Of a DNA stretch of 64,000 nt, positions 33,201 through 42,193 are shown piece by piece. The DNA is from Nitrospirota bacterium. Lineage in GTDB: Bacteria; Nitrospirota; Nitrospiria; Nitrospirales; Nitrospiraceae. Each line of letters opens with the position of its first letter. The first letter of the stretch is position 1. Both the position numbers and the translations under genes were made by a program. The notes under the pieces were generated by a model. The model worked only from the letters and a program-made list of their open reading frames with translations, made no database searches and was not told where the DNA came from. Location of the stretch: contig JACRLR010000018.1 of assembly GCA_016219645.1 (NCBI GenBank), positions 248,001 to 312,000 on the forward strand. The letters are read 5' to 3'.

Positions 33201-34229
33201 GTGTACAAGCTATTCAGCTTTGGTCGCGGGTGGTCGATTCGGATGCTGGCCATATCATTGTTCTCTCTCTGTCTGCTTTCCCAGAGTGGGACAACAGTGG
33301 TTGCTGGCTCGGCGGCGGCTCAGGTCTCTGCCTCAGTGGCTCCAACTGAACATGTGATTCTGTTCGTCCTCGAGGGTTTCGGGGAGAACTCTCTAAAAGG
33401 CGGTACGATGCCAACCCTCAGCCGGTTGATCAAGGAAGGGGCTGTTACCTGGTCAGCCACGGCGGTAAGGCCTGCTTTGCGACTGCCGACGATGGCGTCA
33501 CTCATTACGGGGATGCCGGTCGAGAAACATGGCATTACCTGGAACACCTTTGAATTCAGCCGCGGTTACCCGCGCACGCCGAGCCTGTTCGACTATCTCG
33601 ATTTAAGCGGAGGGCGTGACAGCGCGATTTTCTTTATGGACGAGTCGCTCTATCAACTGGCGAGACCGGAACCCTACACCGATTACCAGATGTGCGGGCC
33701 CCTGAAACCTGAATGCAGTACAGATCGGATCGTGTCCTACATCCGTCAATATTTCCAGAAAGCAGCCAGCGGTCATGGCTACGGACATGCGATCCTTTCG
33801 CTCCCGCATTTCTTGGTTGTGCATCTTCCCGAGGCTGGTCGAGTGGGTGTATCGAAAGGCTGGACCTCGAAGGAGTACCGTGACGCCCTTCGCTCGGTGG
33901 ATAAGGCGATCCACTCTGTGTTGGATATCTATCACGAGCGGGGGCTGACCAAGCGGACAACCCTCTTTGTCACGTCGCTCAGTGCTGACGGCAGGGACAC
34001 GAGCCAAGAAGCGGCTGATGGGAGCGTTCCGATGGTTCCTTGGATTGCTTCGGGAGTGGGGATTAAACCTGGTTATGCCATTCACCAGCCGGTCTCCATC
34101 TTAGATACCGGCGCAACGGTGATGCGGACGTTGGGATTGCAGACCCATACCGAGTGGGAGAGTCAGGCCGTGGAAGAAATTTTTCAGGCAGCCTTTGCCG
34201 CAGCTTCACAAGGATCCAGCCTGCAATAG
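33201..34229 (+). CDS. Exported alkaline-phosphatase/phosphodiesterase-fold protein, probably inactive
   Basis: The 342-residue protein starts at GTG with AAGGAA upstream and has a signal/anchor segment (LAISLFSLCLLSQSGTTVVAG). The fold pattern is that of type I phosphodiesterases: VILFVLEGFG (first metal-ligand strand), MPTLSRLIKEGAV and RLPTMASLITGMPVEKHGI (nucleophile region). The metal ligands look lost: Asp to Glu in LEG, the D-x-x-x-H pair replaced in LPEAGRVGVSKG, and no DH after VTSLSADG. It may therefore bind rather than cleave. It starts a run of co-oriented genes leading to the HEAT cluster. Confidence 0.65.
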   Translation: MYKLFSFGRGWSIRMLAISLFSLCLLSQSGTTVVAGSAAAQVSASVAPTEHVILFVLEGFGENSLKGGTMPTLSRLIKEGAVTWSATAVRPALRLPTMASLITGMPVEKHGITWNTFEFSRGYPRTPSLFDYLDLSGGRDSAIFFMDESLYQLARPEPYTDYQMCGPLKPECSTDRIVSYIRQYFQKAASGHGYGHAILSLPHFLVVHLPEAGRVGVSKGWTSKEYRDALRSVDKAIHSVLDIYHERGLTKRTTLFVTSLSADGRDTSQEAADGSVPMVPWIASGVGIKPGYAIHQPVSILDTGATVMRTLGLQTHTEWESQAVEEIFQAAFAAASQGSSLQ

Positions 34230-34237
34230 GTCGCGTC

Positions 34238-34672
34238 ATGCAGAAGGTGACAAGGTACATGATCCTTTGCCTGGTTGGAGGGTTGTTGGGCTCTGCGGCG
34301 GTGGTCTCGCCGGTCGTGGCTGGTCAACCGGCTGCCTACACCCAGGAACATACGATTACCATCGATGCCACTACGATAAATCCTCAGACTTGGTGGCAAG
34401 TGCCCGGCGTTACTCCATCCATCTACGGTTCCGATCCAGAGTCCATGGACGCTTACAGGACGACCGAGTTGCGGGTCCTCAAACTGAAGCCGGGGAAATA
34501 TAAGTTTGTGAGCTTCACATTTGATTTTCCGTTCGCGGTGAACATAGAAGGGAAATTGGAAATCGCCCAGTCGTTCGACCAATGTGTGGAGGGGCGAGGG
34601 ACCCAAACTCTGATTGTCCGCTGCAGCCGGACCTTTCCGTACAGCGGTCAACGTGATTACCAGTATCAGTAG
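34238..34672 (+). CDS. Small exported protein, unknown function
   Basis: The ATG at 34238 gives 144 residues with a hydrophobic signal (YMILCLVGGLLGSAAVVSPVVAG). An in-frame ATG at 34259 would shorten the N-region. The mature part looks beta-rich (ELRVLKLKPGKYKFVSFTFDFPF) and has two cysteines (FDQCVEGRG, LIVRCSRTF) that could form a disulfide. It begins eight bases after the preceding gene and ends 13 bases before the first HEAT gene, so it is probably in the same transcript. Confidence 0.6.
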   Translation: MQKVTRYMILCLVGGLLGSAAVVSPVVAGQPAAYTQEHTITIDATTINPQTWWQVPGVTPSIYGSDPESMDAYRTTELRVLKLKPGKYKFVSFTFDFPFAVNIEGKLEIAQSFDQCVEGRGTQTLIVRCSRTFPYSGQRDYQYQ

Positions 34673-34685
34673 AGGAGCGGTACCG

Positions 34686-36068
34686 ATGGCCCAGACGCTC
34701 GAAGATCTGTTAGACGCACTCGAGGATGTCGACGATGCGACTCGAGAAGAGGCATCCAAGGCTCTTGGGGAACTCGCTGACCCCGCGACGTTGGACGTGC
34801 TTATCGGCGCCTGTGGGGACGAATATTGGACTGTGCGGGCCCATGCTGGTTGGGGAGTGGCCAGGATCGGCGGGCCGAAGGCGGTGGAAGCGCTGATCGT
34901 CCTGTTCAACGATTCGATCATGGAGGTGCGGAACGAAGCTGTGGCTGCTATGGCCTCAATGGGGGCCACGGTCGTTGACCGTCTGAACATTGCATTAAAG
35001 GATGAACGGTGGCGTGTCCGCGAACATGCCGCAAAGACCTGTGGGGAGATAAAGGATCGGAAAACCGTCGAGGCGCTCATACCTGTGTGTCGAGATCGCG
35101 ATGGAGCCGTAAAGAGTGCGGTGGCAGAGGCGCTGGGTAAGATCGGCGATCCGAGGGCGATCACTGTCCTCATCAAGTTTTTCCGTGACCCGTCGAAAAC
35201 GGTTCGGGAAACAGCCGGGACTGCGCTCATCTCCATCGGCCAGCCTTCCGTCGATCCGTTGATTGACTGTCTCAAGGACAAGGATTTTGTCGTCAGGTGT
35301 CACGCGGCCCGCGCACTCGGGGGGATGACTACCGACTATCAAATCGGCCGAACCTGGGTACGGGATTCTAAAGTTGTCGATGCCCTGATTGCTGCGCTGA
35401 AAGATCCGGATCGGGCTGTCCGCGAAGATGCCACGATTGCCCTGGGCCAGATCGCCGATCCAAGGGCGATCGATGCCTTGATCGAGGCGATGAAAGACGG
35501 AGCGGTCAAGCGGCATGCCATTGCATCGCTCGGTATGATCGGCGATCCCCGCGCCTTGCCTCCTGTCCTGGATGCATTGAAGGGGAAGGGTATTCGACAG
35601 GATGGGGCCCCGACTCCAGGCTGCATCGTCAGTGAGGACGCATTTATCAAGGAAGCGGCAGCGACGGCGCTCGGCCAGTTTCGCGATCCTCGCGTCATTC
35701 CCGACCTGATCATGTTGTTGAAGGATGGAGTGTTGCGTGAGAAGGCCAGCGCCGCGCTGGCAACGATCGGGGATACGGCAATCGAACCATTGATCGCCTT
35801 TCTGTATGATCCGAAAGCATCCGAAGTCGTTGCAGAAGGGGAGCGGGTGCTCTCCTATGCATCGGTCCGACTGACGGCGAAAGATGCCTTGCGGCAACTA
35901 GCGCTCGAAACACTTGAGAAATTGGGGTGGATACCGTCCCCGGAAGACGTCGTCGTCAATTCGAGCGCGGTCGACAATGCTCGGGTGGACATGCCGCTTG
36001 GCGACTCAGGCCGATTCGGCCCTTCGGGTGATTTTGCACAGGGGTCTAGGGGCATAAAGGCTAGATGA
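34686..36068 (+). CDS. HEAT-repeat protein 1 (PBS-lyase-type repeats)
   Basis: The start ATG 34686 has AGGAG upstream; the protein has 460 residues. It consists of about 12 HEAT/PBS-lyase-type repeats of about 31 residues, recognisable by A-x-x-A-L-G-x-I-x-D-P-R-A (for example AVAEALGKIGDPRAITVLI, ATIALGQIADPRAIDALIEA). Such solenoids bind proteins; some PBS-lyase relatives attach or detach bilins, but nothing here suggests phycobilin chemistry. There is no signal peptide, so it is cytosolic. It is the first of five adjacent HEAT genes. Confidence 0.85.
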   Translation: MAQTLEDLLDALEDVDDATREEASKALGELADPATLDVLIGACGDEYWTVRAHAGWGVARIGGPKAVEALIVLFNDSIMEVRNEAVAAMASMGATVVDRLNIALKDERWRVREHAAKTCGEIKDRKTVEALIPVCRDRDGAVKSAVAEALGKIGDPRAITVLIKFFRDPSKTVRETAGTALISIGQPSVDPLIDCLKDKDFVVRCHAARALGGMTTDYQIGRTWVRDSKVVDALIAALKDPDRAVREDATIALGQIADPRAIDALIEAMKDGAVKRHAIASLGMIGDPRALPPVLDALKGKGIRQDGAPTPGCIVSEDAFIKEAAATALGQFRDPRVIPDLIMLLKDGVLREKASAALATIGDTAIEPLIAFLYDPKASEVVAEGERVLSYASVRLTAKDALRQLALETLEKLGWIPSPEDVVVNSSAVDNARVDMPLGDSGRFGPSGDFAQGSRGIKAR

Positions 36069-36108
36069 CCATTGATTGGGTAGGTACCTCTTGGAATCAA
36101 GGTCAGGC

Positions 36109-37191
36109 ATGGCTGATACGGTAGCCGAACAGATCGCGGCTCTTGAGGACGAGGATTGGGCGATCCGCGAAGAGGCTGCCACGATGCTTGGCACGTTTCG
36201 GGATCCGAGGGCTGTGGCGCCGTTGGTCTCCATGCTTCGCGATCGCGATCGCGCGGTTCGTGATGCAGCGATCGGGGCTCTCTTGGCCATGGGAGAGCCG
36301 GCTGTGTTGCCGCTGGGGGATTGTCTGTCTGATCCGGTGCTCACCGTTCAGGAGCTGGCCTCATCGGTATTGGCGACTATTGCCGATGCCAGAGTCCTCA
36401 CCCCGCTGATGGCGGCGCTCTCGAGTCCCGATTGGATTGTGCGGATGCACGCGGCCAAGGCGTTGGGTCGGATTCAAGATCCTGAAGCTGTTGGCGTATT
36501 GGTTCCGCGCCTCCAAGACTCGGTGAAGGCTGTGCGTGAGGAGGCGTCGACGGCCCTCGCGGCCATCGGAGAAGCAGCGCTCTCGTCGTTGCTTGCTGCG
36601 CTGACCCACGGCGAATGGTTGGTGCGGTTGCATGCGGTTGAGGCCTTGGGGAAGACAAGATCCTCCCAGGCTGTGGTCCCGCTGTTGTCGGTACTCTTTA
36701 ACGATCAGGACAGGGCGGTCCGTGAGGATGCAGTCCGCGCGCTCGGTCAGATCGGAGATGCGCGCGCCGTGGAATTCCTCGTGATGGTGATGAAAGAACC
36801 GGGGCTGCAGCCCCTGGCCATTGAGGCGCTGGGCCGGATCGGTGATCGCCGCGCAGTGCCGGTTCTGATCGATGTGCTTGAAGGCGTGGATCGACCGAAG
36901 GCCTCGCAGCCGATCGACAGCTGCGGTGATCATTGGAATGAGGACATCATCGTATTAGGCGTCGCTGCCAAGGCCTTAGGGGTGATCCGAGACGAGGCGG
37001 CCATCCCATCACTCATCAAGGCGCTTCGCTATACGATGACACGAACAGATGCCGCCGACGCCTTGACTCGATTCGGGAATCGCGTGATTGCGCCGTTGCT
37101 GGCGCTGTTGGCACAGGAATCGGATGACAACATCCGCTACCATGTCAAAGAGACGTTGGCGAAGGTGGGCTGGCGGGCAGGGCGCATCTAG
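36109..37191 (+). CDS. HEAT-repeat protein 2
   Basis: The start ATG 36109 (MADTVAEQIAALEDEDWAIR) gives 360 residues. About ten HEAT repeats run through the protein (LRDRDRAVRDAAIGALLAMG, DAVRALGQIGDARAVEFLVM and similar). Its opening, an acidic DEDWAIREEA helix, resembles the repeats of the neighbouring HEAT proteins, consistent with duplication. The TAG stop shares its G with the start of repeat copy E. Confidence 0.85.
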   Translation: MADTVAEQIAALEDEDWAIREEAATMLGTFRDPRAVAPLVSMLRDRDRAVRDAAIGALLAMGEPAVLPLGDCLSDPVLTVQELASSVLATIADARVLTPLMAALSSPDWIVRMHAAKALGRIQDPEAVGVLVPRLQDSVKAVREEASTALAAIGEAALSSLLAALTHGEWLVRLHAVEALGKTRSSQAVVPLLSVLFNDQDRAVREDAVRALGQIGDARAVEFLVMVMKEPGLQPLAIEALGRIGDRRAVPVLIDVLEGVDRPKASQPIDSCGDHWNEDIIVLGVAAKALGVIRDEAAIPSLIKALRYTMTRTDAADALTRFGNRVIAPLLALLAQESDDNIRYHVKETLAKVGWRAGRI

Positions 37192-37340
37192 CAGGATGCT
37201 GAAAAAGCCGCCAGCGGTATTGGGGAAGGTTGAGGCTAAGGTTAAGGTTGAAGTGAGGGACCTCTGAATCTTGCTCAACCTTGACCTCAGCCTTATTCAG
37301 ACGCTGCGGCCTTGCTGAACGGCCTTTTTGAGCATCCTGT
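37191..37340. repeat. Dispersed modular intergenic repeat, copy E, carrying the CAACCTTGACC inverted repeat
   Basis: It starts GCAGGATGCTGAAAAAGCCG and ends CTTTTTGAGCATCCTG. Its interior is the low-complexity inverted pair AAGGTTGAGGCTAAGG (from 37226) with CAACCTTGACCTCAGCCTT (37276-37294), then GCGGCCTTGCTGAACGGC. It thus combines the two dispersed repeat families seen in the window. Confidence 0.8.
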
Positions 37341-37416
37341 TGGGCCAATGTGTAATGGTGAATGTTGAATTGTGAATTGATCGCTCAGCGTTTATTGCAA
37401 GTCAGACCGTCGAGCT

Positions 37417-38517
37417 ATGCCAAAGGAAACGATCGAAACGCTGGTCTCTGAGCTGGTCCACGAAGAAGACTGGCGACGGATGCGGGCGACTGCAGCCTGT
37501 CTCTCTGGCGGGCCTCGCGCAGTTCAGGCACTTATTTCCGCGTTGCAGACCGGCTCGTCATCGTTGAAAGCCGAAGCAGCGGCCATGCTGGCACGTGTGA
37601 ATGATCCTCAGGCCGGCGTGCCCTTGGTCGGGTTACTGTGCGATGAAGATGAGGCGGTTCGTAAGGCAGGCGCATCAGCCTTGGAACACATGGCGGGCGT
37701 GCTCGATGAGACGACCGCTTCAGCGCTGACTTCGTTGCTCTATGCCTCGAAGGACGAAGGAGTTCGTATCGCTGCTTCGGGGTTGTTGGGAGTCATCCCG
37801 AATGCAATCGCCCCGCTCTGCAAGATGTTGGCCCATCAGGACCCGGAAGCGCAGATCATGGCTGCAAAGATGTTGGAGCATCTGCTCGATCCCCGTTCGG
37901 CGGATGCGTTCATCAGTGCGATGGGGCAGCCTGCTGTTTGCGATATTGCTGTTCGGGCGCTGAAGAAGTTGAGCGCCATTCGTGAACGTATCGACGAGAT
38001 GTTCGATGAGCTTCGCGCAATTGAAGAGTTGAGCGAACGGGAAGAGGCCCGCATGAGCACCGTGATCAATCTTCTGGCCATCGGGCGTCCCAGCGTGGAG
38101 ATTTTGATCGAGTATCTGGAGGATGACGATTGGCTGGTTCGTGAAGCTGCCGCCGATTTGCTGGGGAAGATCGGCGATGTACGCGCGGTCGAGCCCTTGA
38201 TGCGCCGGTTGCAAGTCGACAAGGATACGGGTGTGAAGGAATTGGCGATGAAATCACTGGGCTTGATCGGCGATGCCAGGCCTGCCGAACTCTATATCGA
38301 GGCTATTCCCATTCGACCGCTGCGGGTCTATGCCATGGAGGCCCTGGCCAAGGTGAAAGACGTAGAGGTGTTGCGGCCGCACAAAGAACTGTTCAATCGG
38401 TTGAGGACAGACCGAGACGGTCTGGTTGCCTACAATTCAGGGTTGATCGCCGACAAGCTGGAAGCGCTCGACGGGACACCTGTCGGGGGTCAGGCGGGAC
38501 AGGATGACGATGAGTGA
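37417..38517 (+). CDS. HEAT-repeat protein 3
   Basis: The 366-residue protein has HEAT repeats in two blocks (about residues 10-190 and 215-330), separated by a charged helical linker (RIDEMFDELRAIEELSEREE). Typical repeat text is YLEDDDWLVREAAADLLGKI. The C-terminus is Gly/Gln/Asp-rich (GGQAGQDDDE). The last 14 bases overlap the next HEAT gene, so translation is coupled. Confidence 0.85.
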   Translation: MPKETIETLVSELVHEEDWRRMRATAACLSGGPRAVQALISALQTGSSSLKAEAAAMLARVNDPQAGVPLVGLLCDEDEAVRKAGASALEHMAGVLDETTASALTSLLYASKDEGVRIAASGLLGVIPNAIAPLCKMLAHQDPEAQIMAAKMLEHLLDPRSADAFISAMGQPAVCDIAVRALKKLSAIRERIDEMFDELRAIEELSEREEARMSTVINLLAIGRPSVEILIEYLEDDDWLVREAAADLLGKIGDVRAVEPLMRRLQVDKDTGVKELAMKSLGLIGDARPAELYIEAIPIRPLRVYAMEALAKVKDVEVLRPHKELFNRLRTDRDGLVAYNSGLIADKLEALDGTPVGGQAGQDDDE

Positions 38518-39274
38518 GGATGGGCAGGCTGAACGGATTGAACAATTGATCGGGGCCCTGCGGGACGACAATGATGCGCTCCGCGACCATGCGATTGCCA
38601 GCCTGAGTCAAGTAGGCGAAGGCGCGGTTGGGCCGCTGATCGGGCTGATGGCTGATGAAGATGTACTGATCCGGGAAGCGGCGACCAGTGCGATTGTGCG
38701 AATCGGTCCTTCCGTCGTCGATCCGTTGATTGAGGCGTTGAGGGATGATGAATGGGCGATTCGCGAGCAGGCTGCATCGGGATTGGGCAAGCTGAAGGAC
38801 CCTCGGGGGGTTGATCCCCTTGTGAAGGCGCTCAAGGATAAGGATGGCGCAGTCCGAACGGCCGCCGTCTGGGCGCTTGAGCGAATCGGTGATGCGCGAG
38901 CGGTGCCTGGGTTGGTCGAGGCGCTGACTGATCATACGGTGCGTGAGGATGCGGCGCGTGTGCTGAAAAAAATCGGCGACGCGCGGGCCGTTGACGCCTT
39001 AATCGAAGGTCTACTGGGTAATAATTGGATGGTGCGGCGTCATGCCGCTGAAGCCTTGGGCAAGATCGGCGATGCCCGTGGAGTCTCCCCGTTGATCGAA
39101 TCGCTCAAGGATGAAGATTGGCTGGTGCGTCGGAATGCTGCCGAGTCGCTTGCGCGGCTCGGGGCGAAGCAGGCGATCGACCCCCTGCTTTCACTGCTAG
39201 AAGATGAAAATACGATGGTGCAGGAAACAGTAGAAGGTGTACTCGCGAGTCTCGGTTGGCGCGCGAAATCGTAA
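38504..39274 (+). CDS. HEAT-repeat protein 4
   Basis: The 256-residue protein is composed almost wholly of about eight HEAT repeats with very regular text (ALRDDEWAIREQAASGLGKL, ESLKDEDWLVRRNAAESLAR). It starts inside the end of the previous gene (ATG 38504 or 38510). The high similarity of repeats within and between the neighbouring genes suggests recent repeat expansion. Confidence 0.85.
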   Translation: MTMSEDGQAERIEQLIGALRDDNDALRDHAIASLSQVGEGAVGPLIGLMADEDVLIREAATSAIVRIGPSVVDPLIEALRDDEWAIREQAASGLGKLKDPRGVDPLVKALKDKDGAVRTAAVWALERIGDARAVPGLVEALTDHTVREDAARVLKKIGDARAVDALIEGLLGNNWMVRRHAAEALGKIGDARGVSPLIESLKDEDWLVRRNAAESLARLGAKQAIDPLLSLLEDENTMVQETVEGVLASLGWRAKS

Positions 39275-39303
39275 TCTTTCGTTCGACGTAAAGGATATAG
39301 ATC

Positions 39304-40014
39304 ATGGCAGATGAAGTTCCTCCGAAGCTGATTCAGATCGGTCCGAAAGGCGGAGTGAAGAAGGACGGATTCAATCTCGTGACGGAACGAGTCGTCGCGG
39401 TGAACCCTGAGGCTAAACAGCTCGAAGTCGAACTGTTGGCATACGACGGGAAGACGGTCGTGCTGGACGTCGACGATGGGGCGTTGGAGGAGCTGAAGCA
39501 GATCAAGGTGGGGGATGGTGCGACGATTCGTGTCGTCGAAGAAGGCGGGCGACGGGTCGCCAAGAGTTTTCGGATTCGCGCGAAGGATCCCAATGCGGCA
39601 CGCGCCGACGCGATGCTTTTGGACCTGAAAGATACCCACTGGCTCAATCGAAAGTATGCGGCTGAAGTGCTGGGTGAGCTCAAAGACATTCGCGCTGTGC
39701 ATCCATTGGTCGATGCCTTGACGGATGAAGTCGGCGATGTTCGGCAGCGGGCCTATGATTCGTTGATTAAGATCGGCGGGCCTGCTGTACCGTCGCTCGT
39801 GCCCCTGTTGGTTTCGGAGGAAGACGAGATCAGACAATCCGTAACCGAAATCATCCGCAAAATCGGAAAGCCGGCGGTTGAGCCGTTGGCCACAGCGCTC
39901 GCCGAGGCCGATGACCGTCTGAAGACTAGGGTGATGAAGGTGTTGGACCGGATGGGCTACAAACCGAAAGTCAATGATGGGGCCAAGTCCGTCGAAGTGC
40001 CGCGACTCACGTGA
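39304..40014 (+). CDS. HEAT-repeat protein 5 with distinct N-terminal beta domain
   Basis: The 236-residue protein differs from the other four. Residues about 15-95 form a beta-rich domain (VAVNPEAKQLEVELLAYDGK ... IRVVEEGGRRVAKSFRIRAK) of unknown type. Four to five HEAT repeats follow (AAEVLGELKDIRAVHPLVDA). The combination suggests an adaptor with a separate ligand-binding domain. It is 29 bases after HEAT gene 4 and closes the HEAT array. Confidence 0.8.
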   Translation: MADEVPPKLIQIGPKGGVKKDGFNLVTERVVAVNPEAKQLEVELLAYDGKTVVLDVDDGALEELKQIKVGDGATIRVVEEGGRRVAKSFRIRAKDPNAARADAMLLDLKDTHWLNRKYAAEVLGELKDIRAVHPLVDALTDEVGDVRQRAYDSLIKIGGPAVPSLVPLLVSEEDEIRQSVTEIIRKIGKPAVEPLATALAEADDRLKTRVMKVLDRMGYKPKVNDGAKSVEVPRLT

Positions 40015-40222
40015 GGAGGGGATGGAGGCTGATGACCTTCTGTGCTCGCGCAACGCGCGGCCTCAGAAGGCCCTCGTTGGACGCGCGCAGTAGAAGATCA
40101 ATCAGCCCCCATCCCAGCAAGCTTGGAGGGACATCGCTATCGCTCGACACCCGCATTAGCATTAGAGGATCGACCAGGTTACCCTTCACATCCCTTGCTG
40201 CGAAACGTTCTAAACATCCTGC
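40015..40222. repeat. Dispersed modular intergenic repeat, copy F (left end altered)
   Basis: Shared core modules are TGCTCGCGCAACGCGCGGCC, GAAGGCCCTCGTTGGACGC and GCGCAGTAGAAG. They are framed by an inverted pair (GGGATGGAGGCTGAT against ATCAGCCCCCATCCC). The right end is CTAAACATCCTGC followed by TA. The usual left end is not present. Confidence 0.65.
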
Positions 40223-40242
40223 TAATGCAATTGTTACTTCGG

Positions 40243-41559
40243 CTAGGAAGGAGTCTTGGTCGGCCTTCCAACCGAAATGTGTCGCAGACCAAAGGCTGCG
40301 ACTCGGTCAGGTTCATAGACATTGCGTAAATCGAAGAAGATGGGTTGGCGCAGTGCCGTTTTCAGTCTCTCGAAGTCAAGCGTTCGGAACTGGTTCCATT
40401 CGGTCATGAGAATCAACGCATCTGCTCCCTCTGCCGCTTCATAGGCATCTTTGCAGGGGACAAGGCCCGGCACTGTTTGGCAGGCCTCCTCAAGTGCGGC
40501 GGGGTCGTACACTCGAAGCGTTGCGCCCTGTTTGATGAGTTCTTGCGCGATAGCCAGGGCCGGCGCATCCCGCAGGTCGTTGGTATTGGGTTTGAACGAC
40601 AGCCCCAACATGGCGAAGGTCTTTCCTTTAAGTTCCCCGACCGTCTTCGTAATCTTTTCAACCATTCGGCCCCGCTGCTGTTCATTGACAAGGGCCGCAG
40701 CGCTGGCAATCTGCATGGGGTAGCCGACTCGCTCCCCTGTCTGGACGAGGGCTGCCAGATCTTTCGGGAAACAGGACCCACCGAACCCCGGTCCTGCATG
40801 GAGAAACTTCGATCCAATCCGGTTGTCGAGCCCCATGCCTTTCGCCACCATTTGCACGTTGGCGCCCACTCGCTCACAGACTGTCGCGATTTCGTTGATG
40901 AATGAAATCTTGGTGGCGAGGAAGGCGTTGGAGGCGTATTTGATCATTTCAGCAGTCGGGATGTCAGTCACGACGAACGGGGTCTCGATGAGGTAGAGCG
41001 GGCGATAGAGGTCTTTCATGATGGCAACCGCCTGCTCGCTATCAGCCCCGATGACGACCCGGTTCGGCCGCATGAAGTCTTCGATGGCGGATCCTTCCCG
41101 AAGAAATTCAGGGTTGGAGACGATGTCAAACCGAAATTTGCCGGACTGATTCGCATTGATCACTTCACGCAACTTTTCTCCGGTTCCGACGGGGACAGTC
41201 GACTTCGTGACAATGACCTTGTACCCGGTCATGGTTCTGGCGATACCTCGGCCGACTTCTTCTACGTAGGAGAGATCTGCTGACCCGTCTGGTTTCGGCG
41301 GAGTTCCGACCGCGATGAAGATGACGAGGGCTTTGTCAACGGCTTTGGCGACGTCCGTGGTAAAGCTGATCCGGTTCTCGCGAATACCTTTTGCGACAAG
41401 CTCCGTGATCCCTGGCTCATAGAAGGGGACATCACCCTTCTCAAGTCTGGCGATCCGTTTGGCGTCTGTGTCCATGCAGGTCACGTTGACACCGAACTCC
41501 GAAAAACAGGCTCCTGTGACCAATCCGACATAGCCGGTTCCAATCACGCTGATATGCAT
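40243..41559 (-). CDS. ugd: UDP-glucose 6-dehydrogenase
   Basis: The start ATG 41559 with GGAGGACGGAG upstream gives 438 residues; a longer frame is rejected. The N-terminal NAD-binding motif is VIGTGYVGLVTG (residues 5-16). The catalytic cysteine is in GFGGSCFPKDLAAL (about residue 262), and the C-terminal UDP-sugar domain contains GLSFKPNTNDLRDAPAL. It oxidises UDP-glucose to UDP-glucuronate for surface polysaccharides. Monocistronic, divergent from the CBS gene. Confidence 0.93.
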   Translation of the reverse strand: MHISVIGTGYVGLVTGACFSEFGVNVTCMDTDAKRIARLEKGDVPFYEPGITELVAKGIRENRISFTTDVAKAVDKALVIFIAVGTPPKPDGSADLSYVEEVGRGIARTMTGYKVIVTKSTVPVGTGEKLREVINANQSGKFRFDIVSNPEFLREGSAIEDFMRPNRVVIGADSEQAVAIMKDLYRPLYLIETPFVVTDIPTAEMIKYASNAFLATKISFINEIATVCERVGANVQMVAKGMGLDNRIGSKFLHAGPGFGGSCFPKDLAALVQTGERVGYPMQIASAAALVNEQQRGRMVEKITKTVGELKGKTFAMLGLSFKPNTNDLRDAPALAIAQELIKQGATLRVYDPAALEEACQTVPGLVPCKDAYEAAEGADALILMTEWNQFRTLDFERLKTALRQPIFFDLRNVYEPDRVAAFGLRHISVGRPTKTPS

Positions 41560-41665
41560 AGGCTCCGTCCTCCATGAACATGAACGATTTTTGTCGAGTA
41601 TATCAATGGTATATGGGTCGATCAACAAAGTAATGGAAGGCACGATCAACGTGAGGAACCGCGCG

Positions 41666-41694
41666 TTGACAGGTGCAGAAGGGCTGAGTACTAT
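41666..41694 (+). promoter_or_regulatory. Sigma-70-type promoter for the CBS-domain gene
   Basis: TTGACA (41666-41671), a 17-base spacer and TACTAT (41689-41694). The predicted start point is near 41701, giving a leader of about 25 bases to ATG 41725. Confidence 0.65.
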
Positions 41695-41724
41695 TTGCTC
41701 CCTACGTCGGACGGATCCTATCGT

Positions 41725-42135
41725 ATGACGACTCAGAGCAGACCTCTTCAGCGGCCGCTTGTAATGATGATGTGCCGGACCTTGCGTACGATCAGTCCGG
41801 ACGCGACATTATTGGAGGCCGCTTGGCTCATGCGTGACGAAAAGGTCGGTGCCCTGCTCGTCCAAGAGGCAGGCCACTATAGTGGCCTCATCAGCGAATC
41901 AGACCTGGTCCGCAAGGGAATGGCCGAATCGCGTCCGGCGCACGAGACCCTGGTCCGTGCCGTGATGAGTCGCCCACTGTTGTCGATTGACAGTGCGAGC
42001 TCAGCCCATGAAGCGAGTGAGAAAATGGCGGAGCATGGGATCCGCCATCTGGCAGTTTCCGATGAAGGACAGATCGTCGGGATCGTCTCCGTCCGCGACC
42101 TGTTACGCTACTTCAAAAACTGGGGCGACGTGTGA
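41725..42135 (+). CDS. CBS-domain pair protein
   Basis: ATG 41725 gives 136 residues. It has two CBS motifs: TLRTISPDATLLEAAWLMRD with ALLVQEAGHYSGLISESDLV, and SIDSASSAHEASEKMAEHGI with HLAVSDEGQIVGIVSVRDLL. Stand-alone CBS pairs bind adenine nucleotides and act as sensors. No partner enzyme is fused. It has its own promoter (41666-41694). Confidence 0.85.
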   Translation: MTTQSRPLQRPLVMMMCRTLRTISPDATLLEAAWLMRDEKVGALLVQEAGHYSGLISESDLVRKGMAESRPAHETLVRAVMSRPLLSIDSASSAHEASEKMAEHGIRHLAVSDEGQIVGIVSVRDLLRYFKNWGDV

Positions 42136-42193
42136 TCATGTGGGCTCGCAGGGCAGGGCCGTCTTGTTTCCCTACCCTATATGATGTTTCCGC

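Noticed and set aside
34184-35281. 365-residue open frame on the minus strand opposite the first HEAT gene
   Set aside because: It is antisense to a well-supported HEAT gene, has Ser/Ala/Arg-rich composition typical of a shadow frame, and has no ribosome-binding site.
34995-35897. 300-residue minus-strand frame opposite HEAT gene 1
   Set aside because: Mirror of repetitive HEAT coding sequence; the pattern of repeats explains the open frame.
39040-40053. 337-residue minus-strand frame over HEAT genes 4 and 5
   Set aside because: It runs opposite two real genes and crosses their boundary, with no recognisable motif.
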